Assembly: GCF_000526935.1 (NCBI RefSeq)
Contig: NZ_JAHA01000006.1
Span: forward strand, 1 to 64,000
Direction: 5' to 3'
Length of the DNA: 64,000 bases
Source of the DNA: Butyrivibrio sp. FCS014
GTDB lineage: Bacteria > Bacillota > Clostridia > Lachnospirales > Lachnospiraceae
Shown: piece by piece, positions 1-8,336 of the stretch
Layout: each line of letters begins with the position of its first letter
Numbering within the stretch: the first letter of the stretch is position 1
The notes under the pieces: generated by a model
What the model was told of the DNA's origin: nothing
Seen by the model: only the letters and a program-made list of their open reading frames with translations
Database searches by the model: none
Translations under genes and position numbers: made by a program

Positions 1-2
1 TG

Positions 3-62
3 GGAGATGTTCGCGGGGAGATTGACAGGTACATTGATTATTCAGACCCGGAAGACGAATAA
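3..62 (+). CDS. C-terminal tail of an unidentified protein (partial, 5' end outside window)
   Basis: Frame 3 is open from the window edge to a TAA at 60-62 and encodes a short acidic tail ending in YSDPEDE. It stops 33 bp before the next gene and runs in the same direction. Too little is present to name a family. Its reality is inferred only from the open frame and the sensible spacing to the next ribosome site. Confidence 0.4.
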   Translation, partial: GDVRGEIDRYIDYSDPEDE

Positions 63-95
63 TTACAAATAATAAAGAGTATGGAGGCGCAAAAA

Positions 96-757
96 ATGAA
101 AAAGATTCTAGCTCTGGTACTTGCATCTGTAATCATGGTTTCAACATCTATAAGCGCATATGCCGCTGAACAGGAACTGGAGGGCTCACGCAGTGTTACT
201 GCCGAGGACATCGAGAAGCTCCAGAATGAGATCGATCAGCTCACCGGAGAGATCAAGAACCTCACCAAGGCTGTTCAGGCAGCCATGAACAAAGGCGGCG
301 GTGGCGGCGGACGCGGAACGGGAACGCCTTCTCCTTCAGAGCCCAGAAGCGCCATACTTAAGAGAAATAATGCTGTAGCATACTACGGAAATACAGTTGC
401 CCAGGGCGGACACGTTGAGATCAACGGAAACAAGAGCAATGTGACCTTTGTTCTTACCGTACCCAACAGCGGTATAATTTCATCGGCAAACCAGCTGGCA
501 GGAAAGCCTTGGCGGTGTGCTTATCAACTGTGTGCAGACAAGTTCTCCCGGTGTTGCATTCACATCAGCAAAGTGCAACTTCTATTGCAGCGGCGTTGTA
601 GCCGGAGATAACATTGCGGTTTTATCAGCAGCAGAAGAAGGGCTGGGTACAGCTTCCGGTAGCTGAGATCCGTAAGGACCACGTAGTGGTTAACATGACA
701 GGACACGGACCTGTAGCATTTATCAGAGTACCTGCTCTTGCTACAGTGACAAATTAA
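96..757 (+). pseudogene. Secreted coiled-coil/glycine-linker protein with two frame changes
   Basis: The start at 96 follows GGAGG at 83-87. The first ~30 residues are a clear Sec signal peptide ending SAYA-A. A short coiled-coil stretch follows (EDIEKLQNEIDQLTGEIKNL), then a polyglycine linker and a globular C-terminal region. The frame breaks near 510: the continuation (GGVLINCVQTSSPGVAF, SGVVAGDNIAV) lies in another frame, and the frame changes again near 620 to end ATVTN-stop at 757. Joined, the protein would be about 220 residues, exported, of unknown function. The breaks may be real decay or sequencing indels; the next gene shows the same problem. A terminator follows directly. Confidence 0.6.
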
Positions 758-786
758 CAAATTGACAATATAGCCTTTAGGCCTTT

Positions 787-814
787 AAGGCGCCCGTCTT
801 GGGCGCCTTTTGTT
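787..814 (+). terminator. Rho-independent terminator after the secreted protein gene
   Basis: AAGGCGCCC and GGGCGCCTT form a 9-bp perfect stem with a 5-nt loop, followed by a T-rich tract (TTTGTTTT). It separates the first gene from the Rec-GGDEF-EAL gene. Confidence 0.85.
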
Positions 815-936
815 TTGCCGGTAAATCTAAATATTTACGAAAATTAAGCCATAAAAAAGCCATTTTTCGCTAGGGTGCGTTATAATTAATGGACAGATTG
901 CTGGAACCGCAGAATGATTTAATTAAGGATGATGCG

Positions 937-2685
937 ATGACTTTTGATGGCAATACAAGACTTGATATTGGCGCGAAATACGAGAAGGACTTCAGGCGGA
1001 CGGTCCCTCATTGTAGATGATGAGCCCGTTAATCTGCGTATCCTTGGCAATATCCTCAAAGGAAGAATATGATATAGTTTTTCGCTCAGGGCGGAGCGGA
1101 GGGCATTGACCATAATAAAGGAGGCAGAAAGGATTTCCTGTTCTTTGGTGCCCTGGATCTTTATATGCATGACGGAAACGGGTATTTTCGTTCTCGGACG
1201 GCATGAGGGATGACGAACTCCCTTAAGAATATCCCCCGTCATCGTGATCACCGCTGCGAAGACCGAGGAGGTAGAGAGCCTTCGAAGAGGCGCAGTGGAT
1301 TTCTTTGGGAAACCCTACGATTCTCCCCGAGGTCATAAAAGCCCAGGGTAAAAAAGAGCCATCGAACTTTCCATAGACAGAAATATTATCGTGGAGACCC
1401 GGTGTTGACTCCTTAACGGGGCTTATGACCAAGGAGTTCTTTTTTCCAGTATGCAAGAGAGTACGACAAGTTCCATCCCGATCAGCAGGTGGACGCAGTT
1501 GTCCTTAATTTCTGCAAGTTTCATCTTGTAAACCGAGCTCTACGGACGGACAATGGGTGATAACCTCATTAGGGTGATTGCCATGACCGCAAGGGAAGTT
1601 GCCAGATCCTGCGGAGGCGTTGCCTGTCGATACAATGCTGACTGTTTTTACATGTATATTGAGCATCAGGAGGATTACAGCCTCCTTAAAGACATGCTTG
1701 TACAGAGAATATCGGATATTTTATCGCCCCTGGATGCCAGGATAAGGATCGGTGTGTAATCCGGATCTTTACCGCTCGGCAAATCTTGAGCAGCGCTTTT
1801 GACAGGGCTACTGGCTGCGAGCAATACCATTTCCAAGAATATCCATTCACCTCATATCGCAGTTTATGACAATCAGATGCATGAAAAAGAGCTGTATGAG
1901 GCCAGGCTTCTCGGAGATATGGACAAGGCGCTTGAGGAGCACCAGTTCATGGTGGTCTTCCAGCCAAAGTACGATATAACCACAGACACACCAAGGCTCT
2001 GCAGCGCAGAGGTTCTTATCAGGTGGAAGCATCCCGAGTTCGGATTTGTAAGACCGGATTCTTTCATGCCGCTGTTTGAGGAGAACGGACGTATAAAGGA
2101 AGCTGGACAGATATGTGTGGCGCGAGGCGGCAAAAACAGCTTAAGCGCTGGAAGGATCTGTACGGTACGGCAGTGCCCATTTCGGTAAATGTCTCAAGGG
2201 TGGATATCTATGACCCGGACCTTGTGGATTATCTTAAACAGATCATTGCCGAAAACAACATCAGCGCAAGTGAACTGCATCTTGAGATAACAGAGACGGC
2301 TTATACCGACAGCGTGACCCAGATAAAGGGCGTTGTTGAGGGGCTTAGAAACGAAGGCTTTATGGTGGAGATGGACGATTTCGGAAAAGGGTACTCCTCA
2401 CTGAATATGCTCACCTCCCTGCCCATTGATGCGCTGAAGCTTGACATGGCTTTTATCACTGATATTGCCGAGAACAACAAGGAAATGAGCATGGTGGAGT
2501 TTGTTCTGGAAATTGCCAGATTCCTGGGGGTTCCGGTTATTGCCGAAGGAGTTGAGTCAGCCAGTCAGTATCTTCTCCTTAAAAAGGCAGGGTGCGATAT
2601 CATTCAGGGCTATTATTTTTCCAAGCCGGTTTCTGCTACGGAGTTCGGACATCTTATAGAGAAGAGCAGAATGGCAGCTAGGTGA
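937..2685 (+). pseudogene. Rec-GGDEF-EAL cyclic-di-GMP signalling protein, broken by multiple frame changes
   Basis: Joining frames gives a receiver domain (RSLIVDDEPVNLRILGNIL, then VITAAKTEEVESLRRGAVDF and a K-P motif). A degenerate GGDEF domain follows (SLTGLMTKEFFF; the GGDEF signature position reads YNADCF, so no cyclase activity is expected). The EAL phosphodiesterase domain comes last. The EAL part keeps E-V-L-I-R-W, NVSR, EITET, DDFGKGYSS, K-L-D and EGVES, so it could be catalytic. The last frame, from 2113, is intact to the stop at 2683-2685. At least six frame changes are needed between about 995 and 2125. Either a decaying gene or local base-calling errors at a contig edge would explain this. 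An HPt gene follows 11 bp downstream, suggesting a phosphorelay unit. Confidence 0.75.
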
Positions 2686-2696
2686 AAGGAGACAGC

Positions 2697-3029
2697 ATGA
2701 CTTTAGACTCTCTTAGATCATACGGCGCGGACGTTGATGACGGATTGCAAAGATGCATGGGTATGGAGGATTTTTATCTGGAGATGATAGAGCTTGGGCT
2801 GGCCGACGATCGCTTTGAGAACCTGGGCCAGGTCCTTAAGGACAATAACATGGACGAAGCCTTCGAAATGGCCCATGCCCTGAAGGGAGTCATCGGAAAT
2901 CTTGCACTCACGCCTCTTTATGATACACTATGTGAGGTGACAGAGCATCTTCGCAAGAAGGATGCCATGGACTATACACAGGCTTACGCAAAGCTCATGG
3001 AGCAGCGGCAGCAGATAATAAATCTTTGA
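2697..3029 (+). CDS. HPt (histidine phosphotransfer) domain protein
   Basis: 110 residues, all one four-helix HPt domain. The phosphoaccepting histidine is in AHALKGVIGNLALTPL (about residue 62), the usual H-x-L-K-G context. The ATG at 2697 is chosen over the in-frame GTG at 2682 because AAAGGAG lies just upstream of it. The upstream gene stops at 2685, so the two are probably co-transcribed. An orphan HPt beside a Rec-containing c-di-GMP protein would relay phosphate to that receiver or to another sensor system. The partner is inferred from position only. Confidence 0.85.
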   Translation: MTLDSLRSYGADVDDGLQRCMGMEDFYLEMIELGLADDRFENLGQVLKDNNMDEAFEMAHALKGVIGNLALTPLYDTLCEVTEHLRKKDAMDYTQAYAKLMEQRQQIINL

Positions 3030-3050
3030 TCGAGGCAAAAGAGACTCAAC

Positions 3051-4328
3051 ATGGAAGAAAACATCTTTGAACATCTTAAGGAACAGCTGTCTGATATGGA
3101 TATCAAAGGCAGGATAAGAGTACTGGTCAGGTGGCTCATATTGGGATCCATCACCGGAATGGTGGTGGGAGCAATCGGAGCTGCCTTTTCTCTTTCCATA
3201 GGCTGGGCGACCAGATTCAGAACCGAACATGATTACATAATACTTGGGCTTCCCTTGGCAGGTCTTTTGATAGTATTCCTGTACAGGCTGTGCAAGGACT
3301 ACGAGGACAAGGGCACGAATCTTGTCATTAAGTCTATCCAGGAAGGGGATAATCTTCCCTGGTTTAAGGCTCCCCTTATTTTTATCTCTACCACTCTGAC
3401 CCATCTTTTCGGCGGATCCACGGGACGTGAGAGCGCGGCACTACAGATGGGCGGCAGTATCGGATATAATTTAGGCAAGCTCTTTAAGCTGAAGGAAGGA
3501 AATGTAAAGATCATCACCATGTGCGGCATGAGCGCCGCTTTCTCGGCACTTTTCGGAACTCCCATGACAGCCGCATTTATGGCTATGGAAATTGAGAATG
3601 TGGGAGTAATGTACTATTCAGCCCTTGTGCCCTGTGTTATATCGGCTCTTATAGCCCAGGGAGTAAGTTCTTTCTTCGGAGCTGCGGGAGAGACCTTCGC
3701 AGTGAACGTTGTCCCTGAATTTACCCTTTATCAGGCGTTTTTTACGGGGCTTTTGGGAATCCTATGCGCAATCTTAAGCGTTATATTCTGCAGCGTCTTA
3801 AAAGTGACAGGAAAGGCCTACAGAAAGTTCTTTGCCAATCCGTACCTTCGTATATTTGTGGGCGGATGCATCGTTGCGGGACTGACGTTTTTGTCGGGGA
3901 CAAGATATTACAACGGTGCCGGCATGAACGTTATCGAGATGGCCATAAGGGGGGAGGCGCCTTATTACGCCTTCCTTCTTAAGATAGTCTTTACTGCGCT
4001 GACCCTTGGCGCGGGATATAAGGGCGGTGAGATCGTTCCGGCTCTGTATATCGGTGCCACTTTCGGGTGCCTCTATTCTCAGATCGGAGGCTTCGATCCG
4101 GCTCTTTGTGCCGCAATCGGAATGGGAGCTCTTTTCTGCGGAGTTACCAACTGCCCGATATCATCGCTGTTCATATGCTTTGAGCTCTTTGGATTTAAGG
4201 GAATGCCCTATTACCTTCTGGCAATCGCCTTAAGTTACACCTTCTCGGGATATACGGGGCTCTACAGCAGCCAGAAGATCATGTATTCCAAGTTCCATAA
4301 CAAATACGTAAACAGAGAGACCAGATAA
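3051..4328 (+). CDS. CLC-family chloride (or other anion) channel/antiporter
   Basis: 425-residue polytopic membrane protein. The hallmark is the helix-F motif GGSTGRESAALQMG (about residues 122-135), with the gating glutamate in GRES. The classical GSGIP anion-binding motif is not seen; the equivalent position reads KGTNLV. The re-entrant repeat GAGYKGGEIVPALYIGATFG and a C-terminal transmembrane region are present. There are no CBS domains after the membrane part. It starts 21 bp after the HPt gene. Anion choice cannot be told from sequence by eye; the altered motif leaves open a non-chloride substrate such as fluoride. Confidence 0.85.
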   Translation: MEENIFEHLKEQLSDMDIKGRIRVLVRWLILGSITGMVVGAIGAAFSLSIGWATRFRTEHDYIILGLPLAGLLIVFLYRLCKDYEDKGTNLVIKSIQEGDNLPWFKAPLIFISTTLTHLFGGSTGRESAALQMGGSIGYNLGKLFKLKEGNVKIITMCGMSAAFSALFGTPMTAAFMAMEIENVGVMYYSALVPCVISALIAQGVSSFFGAAGETFAVNVVPEFTLYQAFFTGLLGILCAILSVIFCSVLKVTGKAYRKFFANPYLRIFVGGCIVAGLTFLSGTRYYNGAGMNVIEMAIRGEAPYYAFLLKIVFTALTLGAGYKGGEIVPALYIGATFGCLYSQIGGFDPALCAAIGMGALFCGVTNCPISSLFICFELFGFKGMPYYLLAIALSYTFSGYTGLYSSQKIMYSKFHNKYVNRETR

Positions 4329-4348
4329 AAAGAAAAAAGCAAAAAATA

Positions 4349-4383
4349 AAAGTCGCCTTTCCCGCGAAGGAAAGACGACTTTA
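4349..4383. terminator. Bidirectional terminator between convergent genes
   Basis: AAAGTCG-CCTTTCC and GGAAAG-ACGACTTT form a long hairpin around CGCGAA, with A-rich and T-rich flanks on the two sides. It can end both the CLC gene and the minus-strand gene at 4394-4666. Confidence 0.85.
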
Positions 4384-4393
4384 TTTGTTGTTA

Positions 4394-4666
4394 TTACAGG
4401 TTTTCTATGGCCCGGAATTCATCAAACTGCGGATCGGAAACAAGGTCGGTTATCAGGTTGAGCGGTGTCAGCCCGATGGCCTCATGATGGATCTGCTGTT
4501 TAATGACCATTTTCTCATAGCTTGAGAGCTCCCTGAACTCAGGGTGCTTCTCCTCGTACTTATCGTTAAGCTGGTCAAAAAGATTATACTCCGGATCTCC
4601 CCACGCAAATACTTCGGCTGTCTTCAAGTTTGGTTTGAAGGGAGAATATTGCAGCTGGTTAGACAT
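4394..4666 (-). CDS. Hypothetical 90-residue soluble protein
   Basis: Small acidic protein without signal peptide or membrane segment, containing SPFKPNLKTAEVFAWGDPEYNLFDQLNDKY near its N-terminus. I do not recognise the family. AAGGAGCACC lies just upstream of its ATG on the minus strand. It stands alone between a bidirectional terminator and a divergent promoter region that contains a perfect 15-bp inverted repeat. Confidence 0.7.
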   Translation of the reverse strand: MSNQLQYSPFKPNLKTAEVFAWGDPEYNLFDQLNDKYEEKHPEFRELSSYEKMVIKQQIHHEAIGLTPLNLITDLVSDPQFDEFRAIENL

Positions 4667-4740
4667 AATCAGGTGCTCCTTTCTCTGCTACAAAAGTTAC
4701 TGAATTTCCGAAGGCTTAAGTAATAACCCCTCTTAAATAT

Positions 4741-4774
4741 AATATCATAAAATTTAACAAAATTTTATGATATT
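4741..4774. promoter_or_regulatory. Perfect 15-bp inverted repeat in a divergent intergenic region
   Basis: AATATCATAAAATTT (4741-4755) and its exact complement (4760-4774) are separated by AACA. It sits between the starts of two divergent genes (4666 minus, 4891 plus). The position suits an operator for one or both. A transcribed hairpin is an alternative, but no U-run follows on either strand. Confidence 0.55.
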
Positions 4775-4890
4775 ACATAATCTTTTTAGATATTATTCCC
4801 AAGCGCATAATTGAACCTGAGGACGGTGGAAGGTATGATTATCTGTGCAGGGAAACTATGTTAACCTTTCTTGCGATAAGAGGAAAAAAT

Positions 4891-5247
4891 ATGAGTTTAT
4901 CAATCGGCGCTGTAGGCAGTCCCTACGGCATGAGCTTTATACAGCCGCTCAACTACAACTTAAAAAATGAGTCGGATGTGTCGGATTCCTTCATCGAGAC
5001 CGGCATGAGCGGTGCGGTGATGAACGTACCTCCCGTGAGGTACCCCAACGCACAGGCACTGACACCCTCAGATGAAGAGAGCGATCCGTTAAAGCTTTCA
5101 GCCAATGTGGTAAGAAAGTCCCAGGAAGCCAATCGTATGTATAACGACGTGGCAGCCAAGTTCCAGGGAATGACCACAGGCTACAGTCAGGACACTCAGG
5201 CAATGTCCTATGCTATGGCAGGAAATACCATAGATCTGTTTGGGTGA
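4891..5247 (+). CDS. Hypothetical 118-residue protein
   Basis: The ATG at 4891 is preferred to an in-frame ATG at 4858 because AGAGGA lies just before it. The N-terminus (MSLSIGAVGSPYGMSFIQPL) is small-residue rich and not a classical signal peptide. The middle has a helical region (KLSANVVRKSQEANRMYNDV). There are no cysteines and no membrane segments. The style recalls small surface- or secretion-associated proteins of Lachnospiraceae, but no family is recognised. A terminator follows. Confidence 0.65.
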   Translation: MSLSIGAVGSPYGMSFIQPLNYNLKNESDVSDSFIETGMSGAVMNVPPVRYPNAQALTPSDEESDPLKLSANVVRKSQEANRMYNDVAAKFQGMTTGYSQDTQAMSYAMAGNTIDLFG

Positions 5248-5276
5248 TAACAATCGAATAGGTAGGTGGCAGATAA

Positions 5277-5315
5277 AAAGCGGGAGTTCATCGGTGTCCG
5301 ATGAGCTCCCGCTTT
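5277..5315. terminator. Bidirectional terminator
   Basis: AAAGCGGGAGTTCATCGG and CCGATGAGCTCCCGCTTT form an 18-bp stem with one mismatch around a TGT loop. It lies between convergent genes and has A/T flanks usable in both directions. Confidence 0.85.
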
Positions 5316-5331
5316 GCTTGTACATATTTAT

Positions 5332-5862
5332 TTATCTGAAGTAATCCGTAGAAGCCTTCTGCATAACCTTGGCTTCCTGAATCTTCTCATTGACGTCGAC
5401 CAAAAACTGGTGATTGGTGGGATCCGAAATGAATTCAAGGAAATCTGCGGCTTCCTTGTGGGTCAGCTTCTGGATACCTGTAAGGTAGGACATGATCTCT
5501 TCTCTGGACTTGCCCTCGTTTATATAGCGGTCCACAATATCAAACAGCACCATGAACCTTCTCATCTTGACTCTGGTGTTGATCTGGTGGAGTTCAAAGA
5601 GGATTGCAAGCACAAAGATCAGTGCGATCAGGGATAAAACAAGGAAAATTGCGCCATACATGTAAGCCCCGGAATGAAGATTGAAAATTCCGGCGCACAG
5701 GGTAGATATCGAAAATGTCATCACGGAAGTAATCAGGATGATCAGCCTCGCCTTGTTCCTGGCCTTTGGAGGCAGTTCCATGAACCTCACTGCTACACCG
5801 AACACGATGTAAAATACCAGCGAAAAGGCTATCCCCACATATGATAAATGAAGCATATGCAT
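5332..5862 (-). CDS. Hypothetical three-helix membrane protein with cytosolic helical tail
   Basis: 176 residues. Three hydrophobic segments lie at roughly residues 8-28, 42-62 and 69-93. A charged, soluble C-terminal half follows (KMRRFMVLFDIVDRYINEGKSREEIMSYLTG...), likely all helical. No catalytic motif is visible and I do not recognise the family. It is monocistronic, divergent from livJ, with the shared upstream region 5863-6016. Confidence 0.7.
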   Translation of the reverse strand: MHMLHLSYVGIAFSLVFYIVFGVAVRFMELPPKARNKARLIILITSVMTFSISTLCAGIFNLHSGAYMYGAIFLVLSLIALIFVLAILFELHQINTRVKMRRFMVLFDIVDRYINEGKSREEIMSYLTGIQKLTHKEAADFLEFISDPTNHQFLVDVNEKIQEAKVMQKASTDYFR

Positions 5863-6016
5863 TTCCCCCTATAGAACAATTTTAACAAGCATAAAACATT
5901 AATGCAATCAAATAAAAATACGTACTCTCTCTTGACTTTTTCAATGTAATACTTTAACGTAAGATAATAAATAAAAATTGTATACAAATATACATTTTGT
6001 GAGGAGGGAAATAATT

Positions 6017-7177
6017 ATGAAGAAGACGGGCAAAATCTTCAGCGTTGTTATGGCTTCTGCTTTAGCTGTTTCAATGCTTGCCGGTTGCGGCGCATCACAG
6101 CAGGGAGGTTCAGATACATTCAAGATCGGAGCTATTGGTCCCCTTACAGGCGGAGCTGCTGCTTACGGTAATGCAGTTGTTAACGGCGCACAGATTGCTG
6201 TTGATGAGATCAACGAGGCAGGCGGTATCAATGGATACAAGATTGAGTACAAGACAGAAGACGACGAGCTCAATGCAGAGAAGTCAGTTAACGCTTACAA
6301 CACACTTAAGGACTGGGGAATGCAGCTCCTTGTAGGATCAACCACATCTGCCTGCTCAATCGCAGTTTCAGAGAACACCAAGAACGACAATATGTTCCAG
6401 CTTACACCTTCAGGATCTGCTGAGGAGTGCGTTAAGTATGACAACGTATTCCGTGTATGTTTCTCAGATCCCAACCAGGGTATTGCTTCCGCTCAGTACA
6501 TAAACGATCACAACCTTGCTACAAAGGTTGGTATCATCTATGACAACTCAGACGTTTATTCTTCAGGTATCTACCAGAAGTTTGTTGAGGAGTCAGAGGG
6601 CAAGAACTACGAAGTAGTTTCAGCTGAGGCTTACACACAGGATAACAACACAGATTTCTCTGTTCAGCTTCAGAAGGCTAAGGATGCAGGCGCTGACCTG
6701 GTATTCCTTCCTATCTACTACTCAGATGCTTCACTGATCCTTACACAGGCCAACACAATGGGCTATGCACCTACATTCTTCGGTGTAGACGGTATGGACG
6801 GTATCCTTACTGTTGAGAACTTTGATACATCACTTGCAGAGGGACTTATGCTTCTTACACCTTTCGCAGCTGATGCTACAGATGAGCTTACTGTTAACTT
6901 CGTTAAGAAGTACAACGAGAAATACGGCGAGACACCCAACCAGTTCGCAGCTGATGCTTACGATGCTGTTTACATCATTAAGGCAGCTATCGAGAAGGCC
7001 GGCGTTACACCTGCAAGCAGCGTATCCGAGATCTGCGATGCAGTTAAGGGCGCTATGGTACAGATCGAGGCTTCAGGACTTACATCTTCCAAGATGACCT
7101 GGTCAGCATCAGGTGAGCCTAACAAGGAGCCCAAGGCTGTTGTAATCCAGAACGGTGTTTACGTATCAGCAGAGTGA
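6017..7177 (+). CDS. livJ: Branched-chain amino acid ABC transporter, substrate-binding lipoprotein
   Basis: 386 residues. The lipoprotein signal ends in the lipobox MLAGC (Cys about residue 24), so the protein is anchored outside the membrane. The mature part is a type I periplasmic-binding fold: FKIGAIGPLTGGAAAYGNAVVNGAQIAVDEINEAGG is the Leu/Ile/Val-binding signature, followed by LVGSTTSACSIAVSE and QFAADAYDAVYIIKAAI. ATG 6017 follows GAGGAGGG; an upstream in-frame ATG at 5978 would put an unneeded charged leader before the signal peptide. It heads the liv operon. An intercistronic hairpin pair and a terminator-like hairpin separate it from livH, which would favour excess binding protein. 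Confidence 0.92.
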   Translation: MKKTGKIFSVVMASALAVSMLAGCGASQQGGSDTFKIGAIGPLTGGAAAYGNAVVNGAQIAVDEINEAGGINGYKIEYKTEDDELNAEKSVNAYNTLKDWGMQLLVGSTTSACSIAVSENTKNDNMFQLTPSGSAEECVKYDNVFRVCFSDPNQGIASAQYINDHNLATKVGIIYDNSDVYSSGIYQKFVEESEGKNYEVVSAEAYTQDNNTDFSVQLQKAKDAGADLVFLPIYYSDASLILTQANTMGYAPTFFGVDGMDGILTVENFDTSLAEGLMLLTPFAADATDELTVNFVKKYNEKYGETPNQFAADAYDAVYIIKAAIEKAGVTPASSVSEICDAVKGAMVQIEASGLTSSKMTWSASGEPNKEPKAVVIQNGVYVSAE

Positions 7178-7180
7178 GAG

Positions 7181-7238
7181 AACCTGACGAGGTAGTTTCG
7201 AGTCTGGTTCGAACCTCGTTCTGGATCGAACGAAGTTC
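7181..7238 (+). repeat. Intercistronic hairpin pair between livJ and livH (GAGGT-loop family)
   Basis: The first hairpin (7181-7209) has arms AACCTGAC and GTCTGGTT around the 13-nt loop GAGGTAGTTTCGA, with a T-T mismatch at the fourth pair from the loop. The second (7211-7238) pairs GAACCTCGTTC with GAACGAAGTTC around TGGATC (10 of 11 pairs). It begins three bases after the livJ stop. The same loop and mismatch position recur after livH and in the nad operon array. Confidence 0.7.
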
Positions 7239-7284
7239 GAGAGCAGAACTACCTTGGACTAAGTAAATTTATAAAGTAAATCAG

Positions 7285-7316
7285 CAAGGGATGCTGTCAA
7301 AGGCATCCCTTGTTCT
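7285..7316 (+). terminator. Terminator-like hairpin between livJ and livH (partial terminator)
   Basis: CAAGGGATGC (7285-7294) pairs perfectly with GCATCCCTTG (7303-7312), followed by a weak T-rich tract (TTCTCT). The poor U-run suggests read-through, giving more livJ than livHMGF transcript. The role is inferred from position. Confidence 0.6.
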
Positions 7317-7365
7317 CTATATTGTGGTAGAATATTTTGGTGAAAAGAAATTGTGGAGGTGCGAG

Positions 7366-8250
7366 ATGAGTTTTTTGACCTATCTCATTAATGGACTAAG
7401 CCTGGGGAGTATCTACGCGATTATAGCGCTGGGATACACTATGGTTTACGGAATTGCTAAGATGCTTAACTTTGCTCACGGAGATTTTATCATGGTGGGC
7501 TGCTATATTATCTTTTCCGTCAGTGCCGCACTTTCCGGCAATTCAGTGGTTGGAATAATAGTCGCCATTATTCTTTGTACACTTCTTGGTGTCACAACGG
7601 AGTTTGTGGCATACAGGCCTTTAAGAGGTGCAGCTTCACCTCTGGCGGTGCTTATTACAGCCATCGGCGTCAGCTATCTTCTTGAGAATATAGCACTTCT
7701 TATCTACGGCGCAGATATCAAATCATTCACTTCAGTTATCAATTGGGAGGGCGTATCCTTTGCGGGAGGACAGCTCAAGATCCAGGGAGTTACCATCGTG
7801 ACCATTTTGGTGAGTGTTGTTATCCTCATTGTGCTTCAGCTCTTTATCAACAAGACCAAACAGGGACAGGCCATGCTTGCAGCCTCGGAAGACAAGGCGG
7901 CAGCGGCTCTTATGGGAATCGACGTCAATAAGACCATTGCACTGACCTTTGCTATCGGTTCTGCCCTGGCAGCCGTTGCGGGAGCTCTTCTTTGCAGCGC
8001 ATATCCTTCCCTTTCACCTTATACGGGAGCAATGCCCGGTATCAAAGCCTTCGTGGCAGCGGTACTTGGAGGTATCGGCTCAATTCCGGGCGCCATGATC
8101 GGCGGACTTGTTCTGGGAATAGTAGAGATCCTGTCAAAGACCTATATTTCATCACAGCTTTCGGATGCCATTGTTTTCGGCATTCTGGTAATCGTTCTTT
8201 TGGTTAAGCCAACAGGAATCCTGGGAAAGAAGGTGCAGGAAAAGGTCTAG
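7366..8250 (+). CDS. livH: Branched-chain amino acid ABC transporter permease LivH
   Basis: 294 residues, about eight hydrophobic segments. Family signatures are visible: SLGSIYAIIALGYTMVYGIAKMLNFAHGD near the N-terminus and the cytoplasmic coupling region AASEDKAAAALMGIDVNKTIALTFAIGSALA. The ATG at 7366 has TGGAGGT upstream; the longer in-frame extension to 7291 runs through the terminator hairpin and is rejected. LivH pairs with LivM to form the membrane pore. Confidence 0.93.
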   Translation: MSFLTYLINGLSLGSIYAIIALGYTMVYGIAKMLNFAHGDFIMVGCYIIFSVSAALSGNSVVGIIVAIILCTLLGVTTEFVAYRPLRGAASPLAVLITAIGVSYLLENIALLIYGADIKSFTSVINWEGVSFAGGQLKIQGVTIVTILVSVVILIVLQLFINKTKQGQAMLAASEDKAAAALMGIDVNKTIALTFAIGSALAAVAGALLCSAYPSLSPYTGAMPGIKAFVAAVLGGIGSIPGAMIGGLVLGIVEILSKTYISSQLSDAIVFGILVIVLLVKPTGILGKKVQEKV

Positions 8251-8314
8251 CTTGGCGAGGTACTGTCGAGCCTAGCATAGACCTTTGTTACGGCGAGCAA
8301 AGCGAGAGCGTAAC
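8241..8314 (+). repeat. Intercistronic hairpin pair between livH and livM (GAGGT-loop family)
   Basis: The first hairpin (8241-8286) has core arms CTTGGC and GCCTAG around the 13-nt loop GAGGTACTGTCGA. They extend outward by ten more pairs (AAAGGTCTAG with C-TAGACCTTT) past one bulged A. The livH stop codon is inside the 5' arm. The T-T mismatch again sits at the fourth pair from the loop. A second hairpin (8287-8314) has GTTACG/CGTAAC arms. Confidence 0.75.
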
Positions 8315-8336
8315 TTCCTTATAAAGGAGATATTTT

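Noticed and set aside
3030..3050. Fluoride riboswitch upstream of the CLC gene
   Set aside because: Only 21 bp separate the HPt gene from the CLC start, too short for the aptamer.
7202..7240. tRNA-like T-arm (GGTTCGAACC) between livJ and livH
   Set aside because: No acceptor stem, anticodon arm or D-arm can be built around it; the bases are explained by the intercistronic hairpins.
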